NCBI GenBank assembly: GCA_023429825.1 | Contig: JAEZDC010000040.1 | Coordinates: 1 to 20,872 of the forward strand | DNA from: Bacteroidota bacterium | Lineage (GTDB): Bacteria; Bacteroidota; Bacteroidia; Chitinophagales; Chitinophagaceae | Direction: 5' to 3' | Length of the DNA: 20,872 nt | Shown here: piece by piece, positions 6,309 through 13,086 of the stretch | Position numbering within the stretch: the first letter of the stretch is position 1 | Layout: every line of letters starts with the position of its first letter | The notes under the pieces: model-generated | The model's database searches: none | Told to the model about the DNA's origin: nothing | The model's input: only the letters and a program-made list of their open reading frames with translations | Made by a program: the position numbers and the translations under genes

Positions 6309-6653
6309 TTAAGATGGATAAGCCTGGTTGGCGTGCTCTTCAATTTCATCAATATTAATGCCTGTATGGCTTTCCTCGTATACACATTCTCCGTTCACGA
6401 TCACCAGCACCTGTGGTGATTCATGAGGAACCATAAACACTTCAGCGATCTTGTTAGAAAGTCCCCTGTAATTGATGAGGTCTAACAAATAAAAAACAGC
6501 ATTCATTGGTCTGTAAGTACGTTCAAGCCTGCTATGCGCCATGCTACTTATACCGCAACGAATGCTGTGTTTAAAAATAACCTGAGGTTTTGATTTTGAG
6601 TTTTCTATAAGCTGCTGTAACTGCTCCTCGCTGGTTAATTTGATCCAGTTCAT
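6309..6653 (-). CDS. ytxJ: bacillithiol system redox-active protein YtxJ
   Basis: The 114-residue protein has the YtxJ (DUF2847) thioredoxin-like fold. The signature is KHSIRCGISSMA, with one redox-active cysteine (Cys33) where thioredoxins have CxxC. The downstream VPHESPQVLVIVNGECVY contains the cis-Pro region of the fold. YtxJ proteins are thought to act as monothiol bacilliredoxins that remove bacillithiol from proteins, and Bacteroidota are known to make bacillithiol. A second cysteine (in NGECVY) is present, but its role is unclear. It is first in a two-gene unit with the NAD(P)-binding oxidoreductase. No biosynthesis genes for bacillithiol are in view, so the thiol partner is inferred from the family. 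Confidence 0.88.
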   Translation of the reverse strand: MNWIKLTSEEQLQQLIENSKSKPQVIFKHSIRCGISSMAHSRLERTYRPMNAVFYLLDLINYRGLSNKIAEVFMVPHESPQVLVIVNGECVYEESHTGINIDEIEEHANQAYPS

Positions 6654-6683
6654 ACCCTCGTTTACTGATTACAGGTTCAAATG

Positions 6684-6800
6684 TTATGCCCTGAAATAAC
6701 GTGGATTTGTTGTAGGACAGCCCTTACGGCTTGTAGAGCAAGATGTGAAAGCACCAGCCATCAATCCTGCAAAAACAATCACTAACAATGTTCTTTTCAT
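6684..6800 (-). CDS. 38-residue putative lipoprotein
   Basis: A short frame starting at ATG 6800-6798 encodes MKRTLLVIVFAGLMAGAFTS, then CSTSRKGCPTTNPRYFRA, and ends in TAA at 6684. It has a charged N terminus, a hydrophobic core of about 14 residues and a lipobox-like FTSC, so Cys21 is a candidate acylation site. The mature peptide would be only 18 residues, with a second cysteine in KGCP. I recall similar tiny lipoproteins with a KGCP motif in related bacteria, but cannot verify this here. It lies on the minus strand just upstream of ytxJ, 30 bases away, and could be the first gene of that unit. Function unknown. Confidence 0.65.
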   Translation of the reverse strand: MKRTLLVIVFAGLMAGAFTSCSTSRKGCPTTNPRYFRA

Positions 6801-6925
6801 GATCTCTCTATTTTAGCTATTAACGTTTTACTTTGCAACGATCCCTATAACGATTCTAATATCGAAAAGATTGTTGCTCTGGGTAAAACAATTAACATAC
6901 CAATCGCAAAAATATAATAATTCTG

Positions 6926-8287
6926 ATGAAAGTTCACTTTATATCAATAGGAGGAAGCGTGATGCACCAGTTAGCTATTGCATTGAAACGCAAAGGATAC
7001 GAAGTTACCGGAAGTGATGATGAGATTTTTGAACCTGCTAAATCTAACCTGGATCAATGGGGTCTTTTACCACAGCAGGAGGGCTGGCATATCGATAATA
7101 TTTCAAGTGATATTGATGCGATCATTTTAGGGATGCATGCTAAAGCAGATAATCCCGAATTGCAGAAAGCGAGGGAGCTCGGGTTAAAGATATATTCCTT
7201 CCCTGAATACATTTACCAGGAGAGTAAGAACAAAACAAGAGTGATCGTTGGGGGTAGTCATGGTAAGACGACGACTACGAGTATGATCATGCATGTGTTG
7301 AAGAAAGCACAGAAAGATTTTGATTATTTGGTTGGAGCAAGATTAGAAGGTTTTGAACAAAGTGTTGATATTACGGATGCACCCGTTATTGTATGCGAAG
7401 GTGATGAGTATCCTGCAAGTGTAATTGAGAAGCGGCCAAAGTTTCATTTCTTTTTTCCGCATGTGGCGATCATTACAGGCATTGCATGGGATCATATCAA
7501 TGTATTTCCAACATTTGATTTTTACCTGGAGCAGTTCAAAATATTTATTGATAAGATTGAAAAGGGTGGAATACTGATATATAATGAATCTGATAAAGTA
7601 CTGGACAAACTGGTGAATGATAACAGGAGAGACGATATTCGTTACCAGGCTTATAAAGTACCATCTCATACTATTGAAAAAGGAAAGACAACGCTTACTG
7701 TCGAAAACGCTACCAGTGAATTAAAAATATTCGGTAATCACAACCTGATGAATCTTAATGCTGCGTATTATGCATGTAAAGAGTTAGGTGTGGATGCAAA
7801 AATGTTTGTTGAAGCGATCTCAACTTTTACAGGAGCAGCTAAAAGATTGGAACTACTTGCAAGTAATGATCATTTGAATGTATATAGAGATTTTGCACAT
7901 GCACCCAGCAAAGCAAAAGCATCGATCGAAGCGGTTAAGCAACAATTTCCCGATAGAAAATTGATCGCTGTGTTTGAACTGCACACATTCAGCAGCCTGA
8001 ATGAAAAATTCATGGAGGAATACAAAGGAGTATTTGATCAAGTGGATGCAGGGGTAGTATTCTATTCTAAACATGCATTAGAATTAAAACGCATGCCTGA
8101 GCTGCCCAAAGAAAAGGTGCATGCGGGTTTTGCTAAAGAAGGATTGTTAGTAATGAATGATAAGAACGAGCTATGGGAATTTCTGCAGCAGCAGGATTAT
8201 ACAAATGCTAACTTATTGTTGATGAGCAGTGGTAACTATGACGGGTTGGATATAATAGCTTTTGCTAATAAGATAGCAGCCGGTTAA
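6926..8287 (+). CDS. mpl: Mpl-like Mur ligase (UDP-N-acetylmuramate:peptide ligase)
   Basis: The 453-residue protein has the three Mur-ligase domains. An N-terminal Rossmann segment carries ISIGGSVMHQLAIAL, the central ATPase holds the P-loop GGSHGKTTTT (109-118), and EGDEY (158-162) and AWDHINVF (188-195) supply Mg-ATP ligands; the C-terminal domain starts near residue 310 (AAKRLELLA, DFAHAPSKAKA). The family joins UDP-N-acetylmuramate to L-Ala or to a recovered murein tripeptide. The N-terminal motif differs from MurC (GIGGIGMSGIA) and agrees with the Mpl subgroup, which recycles the tripeptide L-Ala-gamma-D-Glu-meso-diaminopimelate. It acts in the cytoplasm. No other cell-wall gene is adjacent, which favours a recycling enzyme over a core dcw-cluster member. 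Assignment to Mpl rather than MurC is from motif resemblance. Confidence 0.83.
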   Translation: MKVHFISIGGSVMHQLAIALKRKGYEVTGSDDEIFEPAKSNLDQWGLLPQQEGWHIDNISSDIDAIILGMHAKADNPELQKARELGLKIYSFPEYIYQESKNKTRVIVGGSHGKTTTTSMIMHVLKKAQKDFDYLVGARLEGFEQSVDITDAPVIVCEGDEYPASVIEKRPKFHFFFPHVAIITGIAWDHINVFPTFDFYLEQFKIFIDKIEKGGILIYNESDKVLDKLVNDNRRDDIRYQAYKVPSHTIEKGKTTLTVENATSELKIFGNHNLMNLNAAYYACKELGVDAKMFVEAISTFTGAAKRLELLASNDHLNVYRDFAHAPSKAKASIEAVKQQFPDRKLIAVFELHTFSSLNEKFMEEYKGVFDQVDAGVVFYSKHALELKRMPELPKEKVHAGFAKEGLLVMNDKNELWEFLQQQDYTNANLLLMSSGNYDGLDIIAFANKIAAG

Positions 8288-8311
8288 AATCTGCTCAATA
8301 GAAAACAAGGC

Positions 8312-8332
8312 GTACAAGAGTGCGACGCAACA
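8312..8332 (+). repeat. dispersed intergenic repeat, copy 3
   Basis: GTACAAGAGTGCGACGCAAC followed by A matches copy 2 with two substitutions in 21 bases, and keeps the TGCG-A-CGCA palindrome. It lies between the Mur ligase stop and the exonuclease start. Confidence 0.75.
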
Positions 8333-8379
8333 AAGTAAAATCTGTGTTACTTTCGCTGGTATCATAAATATCCTCTTAA

Positions 8380-9150
8380 ATGAATCTGCAGTTACAAAAA
8401 CCAATAGCCTTCATCGATCTTGAAACAACCGGAATAAATTTCGGCAACGATAGAATTGTTGAAATAGCTATTGTGAAGATCTCACCTGATGGAACAAAAA
8501 GTAAAAAGCGTAAACTTATTAATCCGCAATGTTCCATTCCTGTGACTGCAAGTGCAGTACATGGAATTACTGACGATATGGTGAAGGATGCACCCACGTT
8601 TAAGCAGGTGGCAAACGAGATAAAGCAGTTTATTGATAATTCTGATATTGGAGGATACAACAGCAACCGTTTTGATATACCAATGTTGGTAGAAGAATTT
8701 TTAAGAGCAGGCTTAGAATTTTCTGTTGAAGGCAGAAAGCTTATTGATGTACAAAGAGTGTTTCATTTAATGGAACAGCGAACATTAAGTGCAGCTTACC
8801 AATTCTATTGCAACAAAACTTTGGATGGTGCTCATAGTGCAGAAGTAGACGCGGAAGCAACTTTCGAAGTGTTGTGCGCACAGGTTGAGAGATATCCCAA
8901 TATTGGTAATACCATTGAATCCATCTGTAAATTTTGCGGCGAAGATGATATTGTTGATTTTGGCAGACGCTTCATTAAGCAAAATGGTATTGAAGTCTTC
9001 AATTTCGGTAAGTTTAAAGGCAAACCGGTTGCTGATGTTTTGAAACAGGAACCACAGTATTATGATTGGATGATGAAAGGCGATTTCGCTATGCACACGA
9101 AACAAAAGCTCACAGAAATTTTCAACCGTACATTGTTAAAGAAGGTTTAA
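8380..9150 (+). CDS. DEDDh 3'-5' exonuclease with ExoX-like C-terminal domain
   Basis: The 256-residue protein is a DnaQ-type exonuclease. All acidic and histidine ligands of the DEDDh class are visible: Asp13 and Glu15 in FIDLETTG, Asp99 in NSNRFDIPML, and His152 with Asp157 in DGAHSAEVDAEAT. It removes nucleotides from 3' ends using two metal ions. After about residue 205 a separate small domain carries FNFGKFKGKPVADV and YYDWMMKGDF, which resembles the C-terminal domain seen in ExoX-like nucleases. It is not fused to a polymerase and there is no GIY-YIG extension as in some Bacteroidota epsilon-like proteins. A repair or RNA/DNA end-trimming role is likely; the natural substrate is not determined. 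Confidence 0.9.
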   Translation: MNLQLQKPIAFIDLETTGINFGNDRIVEIAIVKISPDGTKSKKRKLINPQCSIPVTASAVHGITDDMVKDAPTFKQVANEIKQFIDNSDIGGYNSNRFDIPMLVEEFLRAGLEFSVEGRKLIDVQRVFHLMEQRTLSAAYQFYCNKTLDGAHSAEVDAEATFEVLCAQVERYPNIGNTIESICKFCGEDDIVDFGRRFIKQNGIEVFNFGKFKGKPVADVLKQEPQYYDWMMKGDFAMHTKQKLTEIFNRTLLKKV

Positions 9151-9169
9151 ATAGGATGACATAATATTT

Positions 9170-9218
9170 GGTCGAAAACTTAATCTTTTCAACTACGATA
9201 TAATTATTATTTTCGACC
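9170..9218. repeat. 9-base inverted repeat between exonuclease and glycosyltransferase genes
   Basis: GGTCGAAAA (9170-9178) is perfectly complementary to TTTTCGACC (9210-9218), with a 31-base AT-rich spacer. It ends 13 bases before the TTG start of the next gene. It could be a weak terminator for the exonuclease gene or a regulator-binding site. Confidence 0.45.
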
Positions 9219-9231
9219 TTTTCGCACCAGC

Positions 9232-10026
9232 TTGGAAAAGATCGTCATCATACCAACTTATAATGAGAAAGAGAATATTGCTAATATTTTAGAAGCAGTA
9301 TTCTCGTTGAACCAGGGGTATCATGTATTGGTGATTGATGATGGGTCTCCTGATGGTACTGCAGACATTGTCCGTTCACTCTTCTCTAATTATCCCGGTC
9401 AATTATTTTTAGAAGAACGTAGAGGAAAACTGGGCCTCGGTACAGCATACATTCATGGGTTTAAGTGGGGGATAGAGAAAGGCTATGAGTACATTTTTGA
9501 AATGGATGCAGATTTTTCACACAATCCGAAAGATCTTGAACGTTTGTATGACGCTTGCAAATATCAGGGTGCTGATGTTTCGGTTGGTAGTCGTTATGTA
9601 CCGGGAGGAAAAATCGAGAACTGGCCATGGGATAGAATTTTCTATTCAAAAGGAGGAGCATTGTATACGAGGCTACTTACATGGATACCCGTAAAAGATC
9701 CAACTGCAGGTTTTGTTTGTTATAAGAAAAAAGTTTTAGAGACTATCAACTTTGACGAGATTACGTTTGTGGGTTATGCCTTCCAGATCGAAATGAAATT
9801 TGCTGCATGGAAGCTTAGATTTAAGATCAAAGAAGTGCCCATCACTTTTGTCGACAGGAAGGAGGGTAGCAGCAAGATGAACAAAGGTATTTTGAAGGAA
9901 GGAATTTTAGGCGTACTAAAAATTCAATGGCACAGTTTATTCAAAAATTACAGGAGAAGGGTGGGGAGTCAACCTCAACCTAAGATCACTGCGTTCAAAG
10001 AGGATTTGGTAACTGAGAGCAAATAA
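9232..10026 (+). CDS. polyprenol monophosphomannose synthase-like GT2 glycosyltransferase
   Basis: The 264-residue protein is a family-2 glycosyltransferase of the dolichol/polyprenol-phosphate mannose synthase (DPM1) type. It moves a sugar from GDP- or UDP-sugar to polyprenyl phosphate at the inner membrane face. Motifs in order are IIPTYNEKENI (6-16), DDGSPDGT (36-43), the metal-binding MDADFSHNP (91-99), GSRYVPGG (119-126), DPTAGF (156-161), GYAFQIEM (181-188) and DRKEGSSKM (208-216). No C-terminal membrane segments are present. The start chosen is TTG at 9232, because no in-frame ATG lies nearby upstream and family members begin at this point. It ends one base before the opposing cutC stop. 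Mannose specificity is inferred from the family. Confidence 0.9.
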   Translation: MEKIVIIPTYNEKENIANILEAVFSLNQGYHVLVIDDGSPDGTADIVRSLFSNYPGQLFLEERRGKLGLGTAYIHGFKWGIEKGYEYIFEMDADFSHNPKDLERLYDACKYQGADVSVGSRYVPGGKIENWPWDRIFYSKGGALYTRLLTWIPVKDPTAGFVCYKKKVLETINFDEITFVGYAFQIEMKFAAWKLRFKIKEVPITFVDRKEGSSKMNKGILKEGILGVLKIQWHSLFKNYRRRVGSQPQPKITAFKEDLVTESK

Positions 10027-10740
10027 TTATACCAGTTGCATTTTCATTTTCCTGATTTCTTCAACATCCACGCTTACCGTTTGCATACTTTCATTCATTG
10101 ACTCTTTGATGAATTGCATTTGTGTAGCAATATTTTTCCTCGCTGATGAATGCATCTCTAATGCACCTGTATAATCAGCCAGTGCTCTGATATTATCCCT
10201 TCTCACCCCACTGCCTGGCATAATAAGGATCCGGTCATCCGCTTTTTCAATCAATTGTTTAATTAATTCTTTTCCATCATTCGCATTGGGGACTTGTCCG
10301 CTGGTAAGTATTCTTTGACATCCGCATTCTATAATATCTTCTAATGCCTGGAATGGCTCTGCTGCCCGATCAAATGCCCTGTGAAATGTTACTTCAAGCG
10401 GATAACATAATTCCACCAGCTTAGTCGTTCTTCTTTTATCAATTGTTCCATCCATATTGAGTAATCCAAACACTACACCTTCGAAGCCAAGTTCTTTACA
10501 GAGCAATGCATCTTTCAGCATTACTTCAAACTCATCATCACTATACAAGAAATCCCCACCTCTGGGGCGAATCATAGGGAAGATGGGAGCAGATATTTTC
10601 TCACGTGTGATTTTTAGCGTTCCTAAAGAAGGAGTAGTGCCGCCTTCCGCAGCGTTCTCACAAAGTTCAATTCTATCAGCGCCTGCTTCTACAGCAAGCA
10701 ATGCAGACTGTATATTAAAAACAGCAATCTCAAGTAACAT
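10027..10740 (-). CDS. cutC: CutC family protein
   Basis: The 237-residue protein is a full-length TIM-barrel CutC. Conserved segments are ADRIELCENAAEGGTTPS (21-38), MIRPRGGDF (56-64), TFHRAFD (118-124), MPGSGV (174-179) and ALEMHSSAR (193-201). CutC was named for copper homeostasis, but the biochemical function is poorly defined and copper roles are disputed. Here it starts directly after the TAG of the upstream glycosylasparaginase gene (TAGATG), so translation is probably coupled. The neighbours are a glycan-related hydrolase and a transporter rather than copper genes, which suggests a sugar- or glycan-related role; this is inference. Its stop abuts the stop of the opposing glycosyltransferase gene, with no room for a separate terminator. 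Confidence 0.94.
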   Translation of the reverse strand: MLLEIAVFNIQSALLAVEAGADRIELCENAAEGGTTPSLGTLKITREKISAPIFPMIRPRGGDFLYSDDEFEVMLKDALLCKELGFEGVVFGLLNMDGTIDKRRTTKLVELCYPLEVTFHRAFDRAAEPFQALEDIIECGCQRILTSGQVPNANDGKELIKQLIEKADDRILIMPGSGVRRDNIRALADYTGALEMHSSARKNIATQMQFIKESMNESMQTVSVDVEEIRKMKMQLV

Positions 10741-11745
10741 CTACAGGATATATTTTGATTTGATCAGATCACTTTTTTTATCAGAATAACAAACGGCCAT
10801 CTCAAATCCTTTTTGAATTGCATAGCATCCATATTCGCCCTTTTTATTTAGTGCTATGAATGCTACCTGGATCTCTTTGGCTTTTTTCATTCCTTTTGCA
10901 CTGATAACTCTTTCCACTGCTTTTTTGCACGCTTGTTCAGGAGAATAGCCATTTCGCATGAACTCTACCACCATTGCAGAACCTGCCACCCTTATCACAT
11001 CTTCACCCTGCCCGGTAGAAGTTGCAGCGCCTACATTATTGTCTACATAAAGGCCGGCACCAATGATAGGCGAGTCTCCAAGTCGTCCTCTCATTTTAAA
11101 ACCCTGTCCGCTGGTGGTGCAGCTACCGCTCAAATTTCCTCTAGCATCTAATGCCAGCATGCCTATCGTATCATGATTAAATTCTCCATCGATCATTGCG
11201 GGTGCAAAAGGACCATGACCTTTCTTTTCCCTGTTGATCTCCGGTTTATATTCACTTTTCTTCAGCCATTTTTGATAAGCTTTTTTCGCATCATCACTCA
11301 ACTCTTGTTTTTCCAAAGGAAATCCTTCAGCAACTGCAAATTGTTGGGCCCCTTCACCCACCAGTAACACATGCGGCGTTTTCTCCATTACTCTTCTTGC
11401 AACAGAGATAGGATGTTTTATTCTTTCGAGAAAAGCTACGGCGCCACAATTAAAATGCTCATCCATTATAGAAGCATCTAAGGTTACAAAGCCATCCCTA
11501 TCAGGATTAGCACCAAGACCTACACAACATCCTATTTCGTCCTCAGTCACCATTACACCCTGCTCAACAGCATCTAATGCTCTTCCGCCATTTTTCAAAA
11601 CATTCCATGCAGCTTTATTTGCATTGATACCTGCATCCCAGGTAGAAATAACAACGGGTTTTCTGCCGGCAGGCTTGAATGATTGGAATGACAATGAAGT
11701 AAGTCCTAAAGATGTGAGCTGAATAAATTTTCTTCTGTCAAACAT
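10741..11745 (-). CDS. N4-(beta-N-acetylglucosaminyl)-L-asparaginase (glycosylasparaginase), Tat-exported
   Basis: The 334-residue Ntn-hydrolase precursor cuts the GlcNAc-Asn bond left after N-glycoprotein degradation. The N terminus MFDRRKFIQLTSLGLTSL is a twin-arginine-type signal (RRKFIQ), so it is likely exported folded. Autocleavage is expected between Asp192 and Thr193 in NHDTIGMLALD, freeing Thr193 as nucleophile. Downstream GSCTTSGQGFKMRGRLGDSP and ATSTGQGEDVIR agree closely with the well-studied Flavobacterium enzyme. The large subunit (about 30-192) and small subunit (193-334) have normal sizes. It sits between the MFS transporter gene (10-base gap) and cutC (adjacent) in one operon, a layout that suggests glycopeptide scavenging. 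Confidence 0.93.
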   Translation of the reverse strand: MFDRRKFIQLTSLGLTSLSFQSFKPAGRKPVVISTWDAGINANKAAWNVLKNGGRALDAVEQGVMVTEDEIGCCVGLGANPDRDGFVTLDASIMDEHFNCGAVAFLERIKHPISVARRVMEKTPHVLLVGEGAQQFAVAEGFPLEKQELSDDAKKAYQKWLKKSEYKPEINREKKGHGPFAPAMIDGEFNHDTIGMLALDARGNLSGSCTTSGQGFKMRGRLGDSPIIGAGLYVDNNVGAATSTGQGEDVIRVAGSAMVVEFMRNGYSPEQACKKAVERVISAKGMKKAKEIQVAFIALNKKGEYGCYAIQKGFEMAVCYSDKKSDLIKSKYIL

Positions 11746-11755
11746 GTTAGCGATA

Positions 11756-12952
11756 TTAGGTAGTCCTCGCCCTAAAGTAAAGAAAAGCCACCACTACCAA
11801 CGTAATTATTGCAGTGCTGATAAAAGTTACACCAGCACCAAACTGGTACCACAACAGCCCGGCGATAAAACTTGCAAACATTGCTGCTAAATTTTTAAAT
11901 CCTTCAAAGCTTCCAATGGCAACGCCTGTTTCAGCTTTGTCTGCCATATTACTGATCCACGCTTTTGCAATTCCCTCTGTTGCTGCTGCATATATTCCAT
12001 ACAACATAAATAAAGCTGCAAAAGCATACAATGAATCAGAGAATGCAAATCCTGCATATACAATTGCAAATAATATCAACCCACTTAGTAAAACTTTTTT
12101 CAAGCCGATCTTATCTGCAGCATGACCAAGGGGATAGGCCATTAAAGCGTATACTCCATTATATAAAATATAGATGCCAATGGTTACAGTATCACTCATG
12201 CCGCTTTCCTTCATCTTTAATAATAAAAAAACATCGGAGCTATTAAATAAGAAGAACACAAGCAAACCACCTACTAACACTTTATAATCCTTTCCAGCCT
12301 TAGCGATGTATGTAAACGAGTCCTTGAATGAAAAAGGTTTCTTTGTGGATAGTTTTTTTGACGGTAAAGTATCAGGGTTTACATTCTTCTTCTCCTTCAC
12401 TAAAAATGTAAGCAATATTGCACCAATGCCGGGGAGCAATGCCCATAAGAAAAGTTCTTTGTACTGTGACGGATAGAAGTATAAAAACAACAATGCCAAA
12501 GAAGGGCCTATCATTGCACCAAGTGTATCCATACTTCTATGGAAGCCAAATACTCGTCCCTTAGTTGCGGATGTAGCTTCATCACTTAGTAATGCATCAC
12601 GTGGAGCTGTGCGAATTCCTTTACCGATCCTGTCAATCGTCCGGCAAAAAAACACCCATGGAGCATAAGTAAATAATGCCAGTAATGGTTTACTGCCTGC
12701 ACTCAAACCATATCCCCATCGGATAAAAGGAGTACGCTTACCAATGCTATCGCTCCAGGCGCCAAAATATCCTTTACTCAATCCAGCAATGGCTTCAGCA
12801 ACCCCTTCCAGGATGCCAATGCTTATCACGCTAAAACCGATCTCTTTTAAATAAAGCGGCATTACCGGGTATAGCATTTCACTGGCCATATCAGTAAATA
12901 AACTCACCAGCGAAAGCATCCAAACGGTCTTTGAAATAATGCGTTGCTTCAT
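11756..12952 (-). CDS. MFS transporter
   Basis: The 398-residue protein is rich in hydrophobic segments throughout, consistent with 12 transmembrane helices. The loop between helices 2 and 3 carries the MFS signature form GAWSDSIGKRTPFIRWG (64-80). A second conserved loop reads RTIDRIGKGIRTAPRDALLSD, split here as RTIDRIGKGI and RTAPRDALLSD (104-124), typical of a broad family of uncharacterised MFS proteins in bacteria. The central loop near residue 190-210 is short and lysine-rich. It is the first gene of the operon with glycosylasparaginase and cutC. Substrate is unknown; uptake of an amino acid or sugar product released by the downstream enzyme is a guess from context. Confidence 0.9.
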   Translation of the reverse strand: MKQRIISKTVWMLSLVSLFTDMASEMLYPVMPLYLKEIGFSVISIGILEGVAEAIAGLSKGYFGAWSDSIGKRTPFIRWGYGLSAGSKPLLALFTYAPWVFFCRTIDRIGKGIRTAPRDALLSDEATSATKGRVFGFHRSMDTLGAMIGPSLALLFLYFYPSQYKELFLWALLPGIGAILLTFLVKEKKNVNPDTLPSKKLSTKKPFSFKDSFTYIAKAGKDYKVLVGGLLVFFLFNSSDVFLLLKMKESGMSDTVTIGIYILYNGVYALMAYPLGHAADKIGLKKVLLSGLILFAIVYAGFAFSDSLYAFAALFMLYGIYAAATEGIAKAWISNMADKAETGVAIGSFEGFKNLAAMFASFIAGLLWYQFGAGVTFISTAIITLVVVAFLYFRARTT

Positions 12953-13013
12953 TGCATTGAAGGTAAATTATTAGGATTGATTTTTGTGAACCAAGCTACT
13001 GTACATAATGTTG

Positions 13014-13044
13014 CTTCCGTTGCGTCGCACACTTGTACGTTCAG
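13014..13044 (-). repeat. dispersed intergenic repeat, copy 4
   Basis: The reverse complement contains GTACAAGTGTGCGACGCAAC followed by G (13038-13018), identical over 21 bases to copy 2. The wider 31 bases match copy 1 with four substitutions. It lies in the divergent region between the MFS operon and the NADH dehydrogenase gene. Confidence 0.8.
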
Positions 13045-13061
13045 TTCATTATTGAACAACC

Positions 13062-13069
13062 TAACTTTG
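13062..13069 (+). promoter_or_regulatory. putative -7 promoter box of the NADH dehydrogenase gene
   Basis: TAACTTTG matches the Bacteroidota -7 consensus TAnnTTTG and lies 17 bases upstream of the ATG, implying a very short leader. A -33 TTG at ideal spacing is not clear. Confidence 0.45.
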
Positions 13070-13086
13070 AATCATAAATTAAACAG

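Noticed and set aside
6820..6840. Promoter box TTACTTTG upstream of the Mur ligase gene
   Set aside because: It has one mismatch to TAnnTTTG, lies about 90 bases from the start codon and has no -33 partner, so support is too weak.
8380..9150. DNA polymerase III epsilon subunit (dnaQ)
   Set aside because: The exonuclease motifs fit, but the C-terminal domain is ExoX-like and there is no evidence of a polymerase-binding tail, so a generic exonuclease call is safer.
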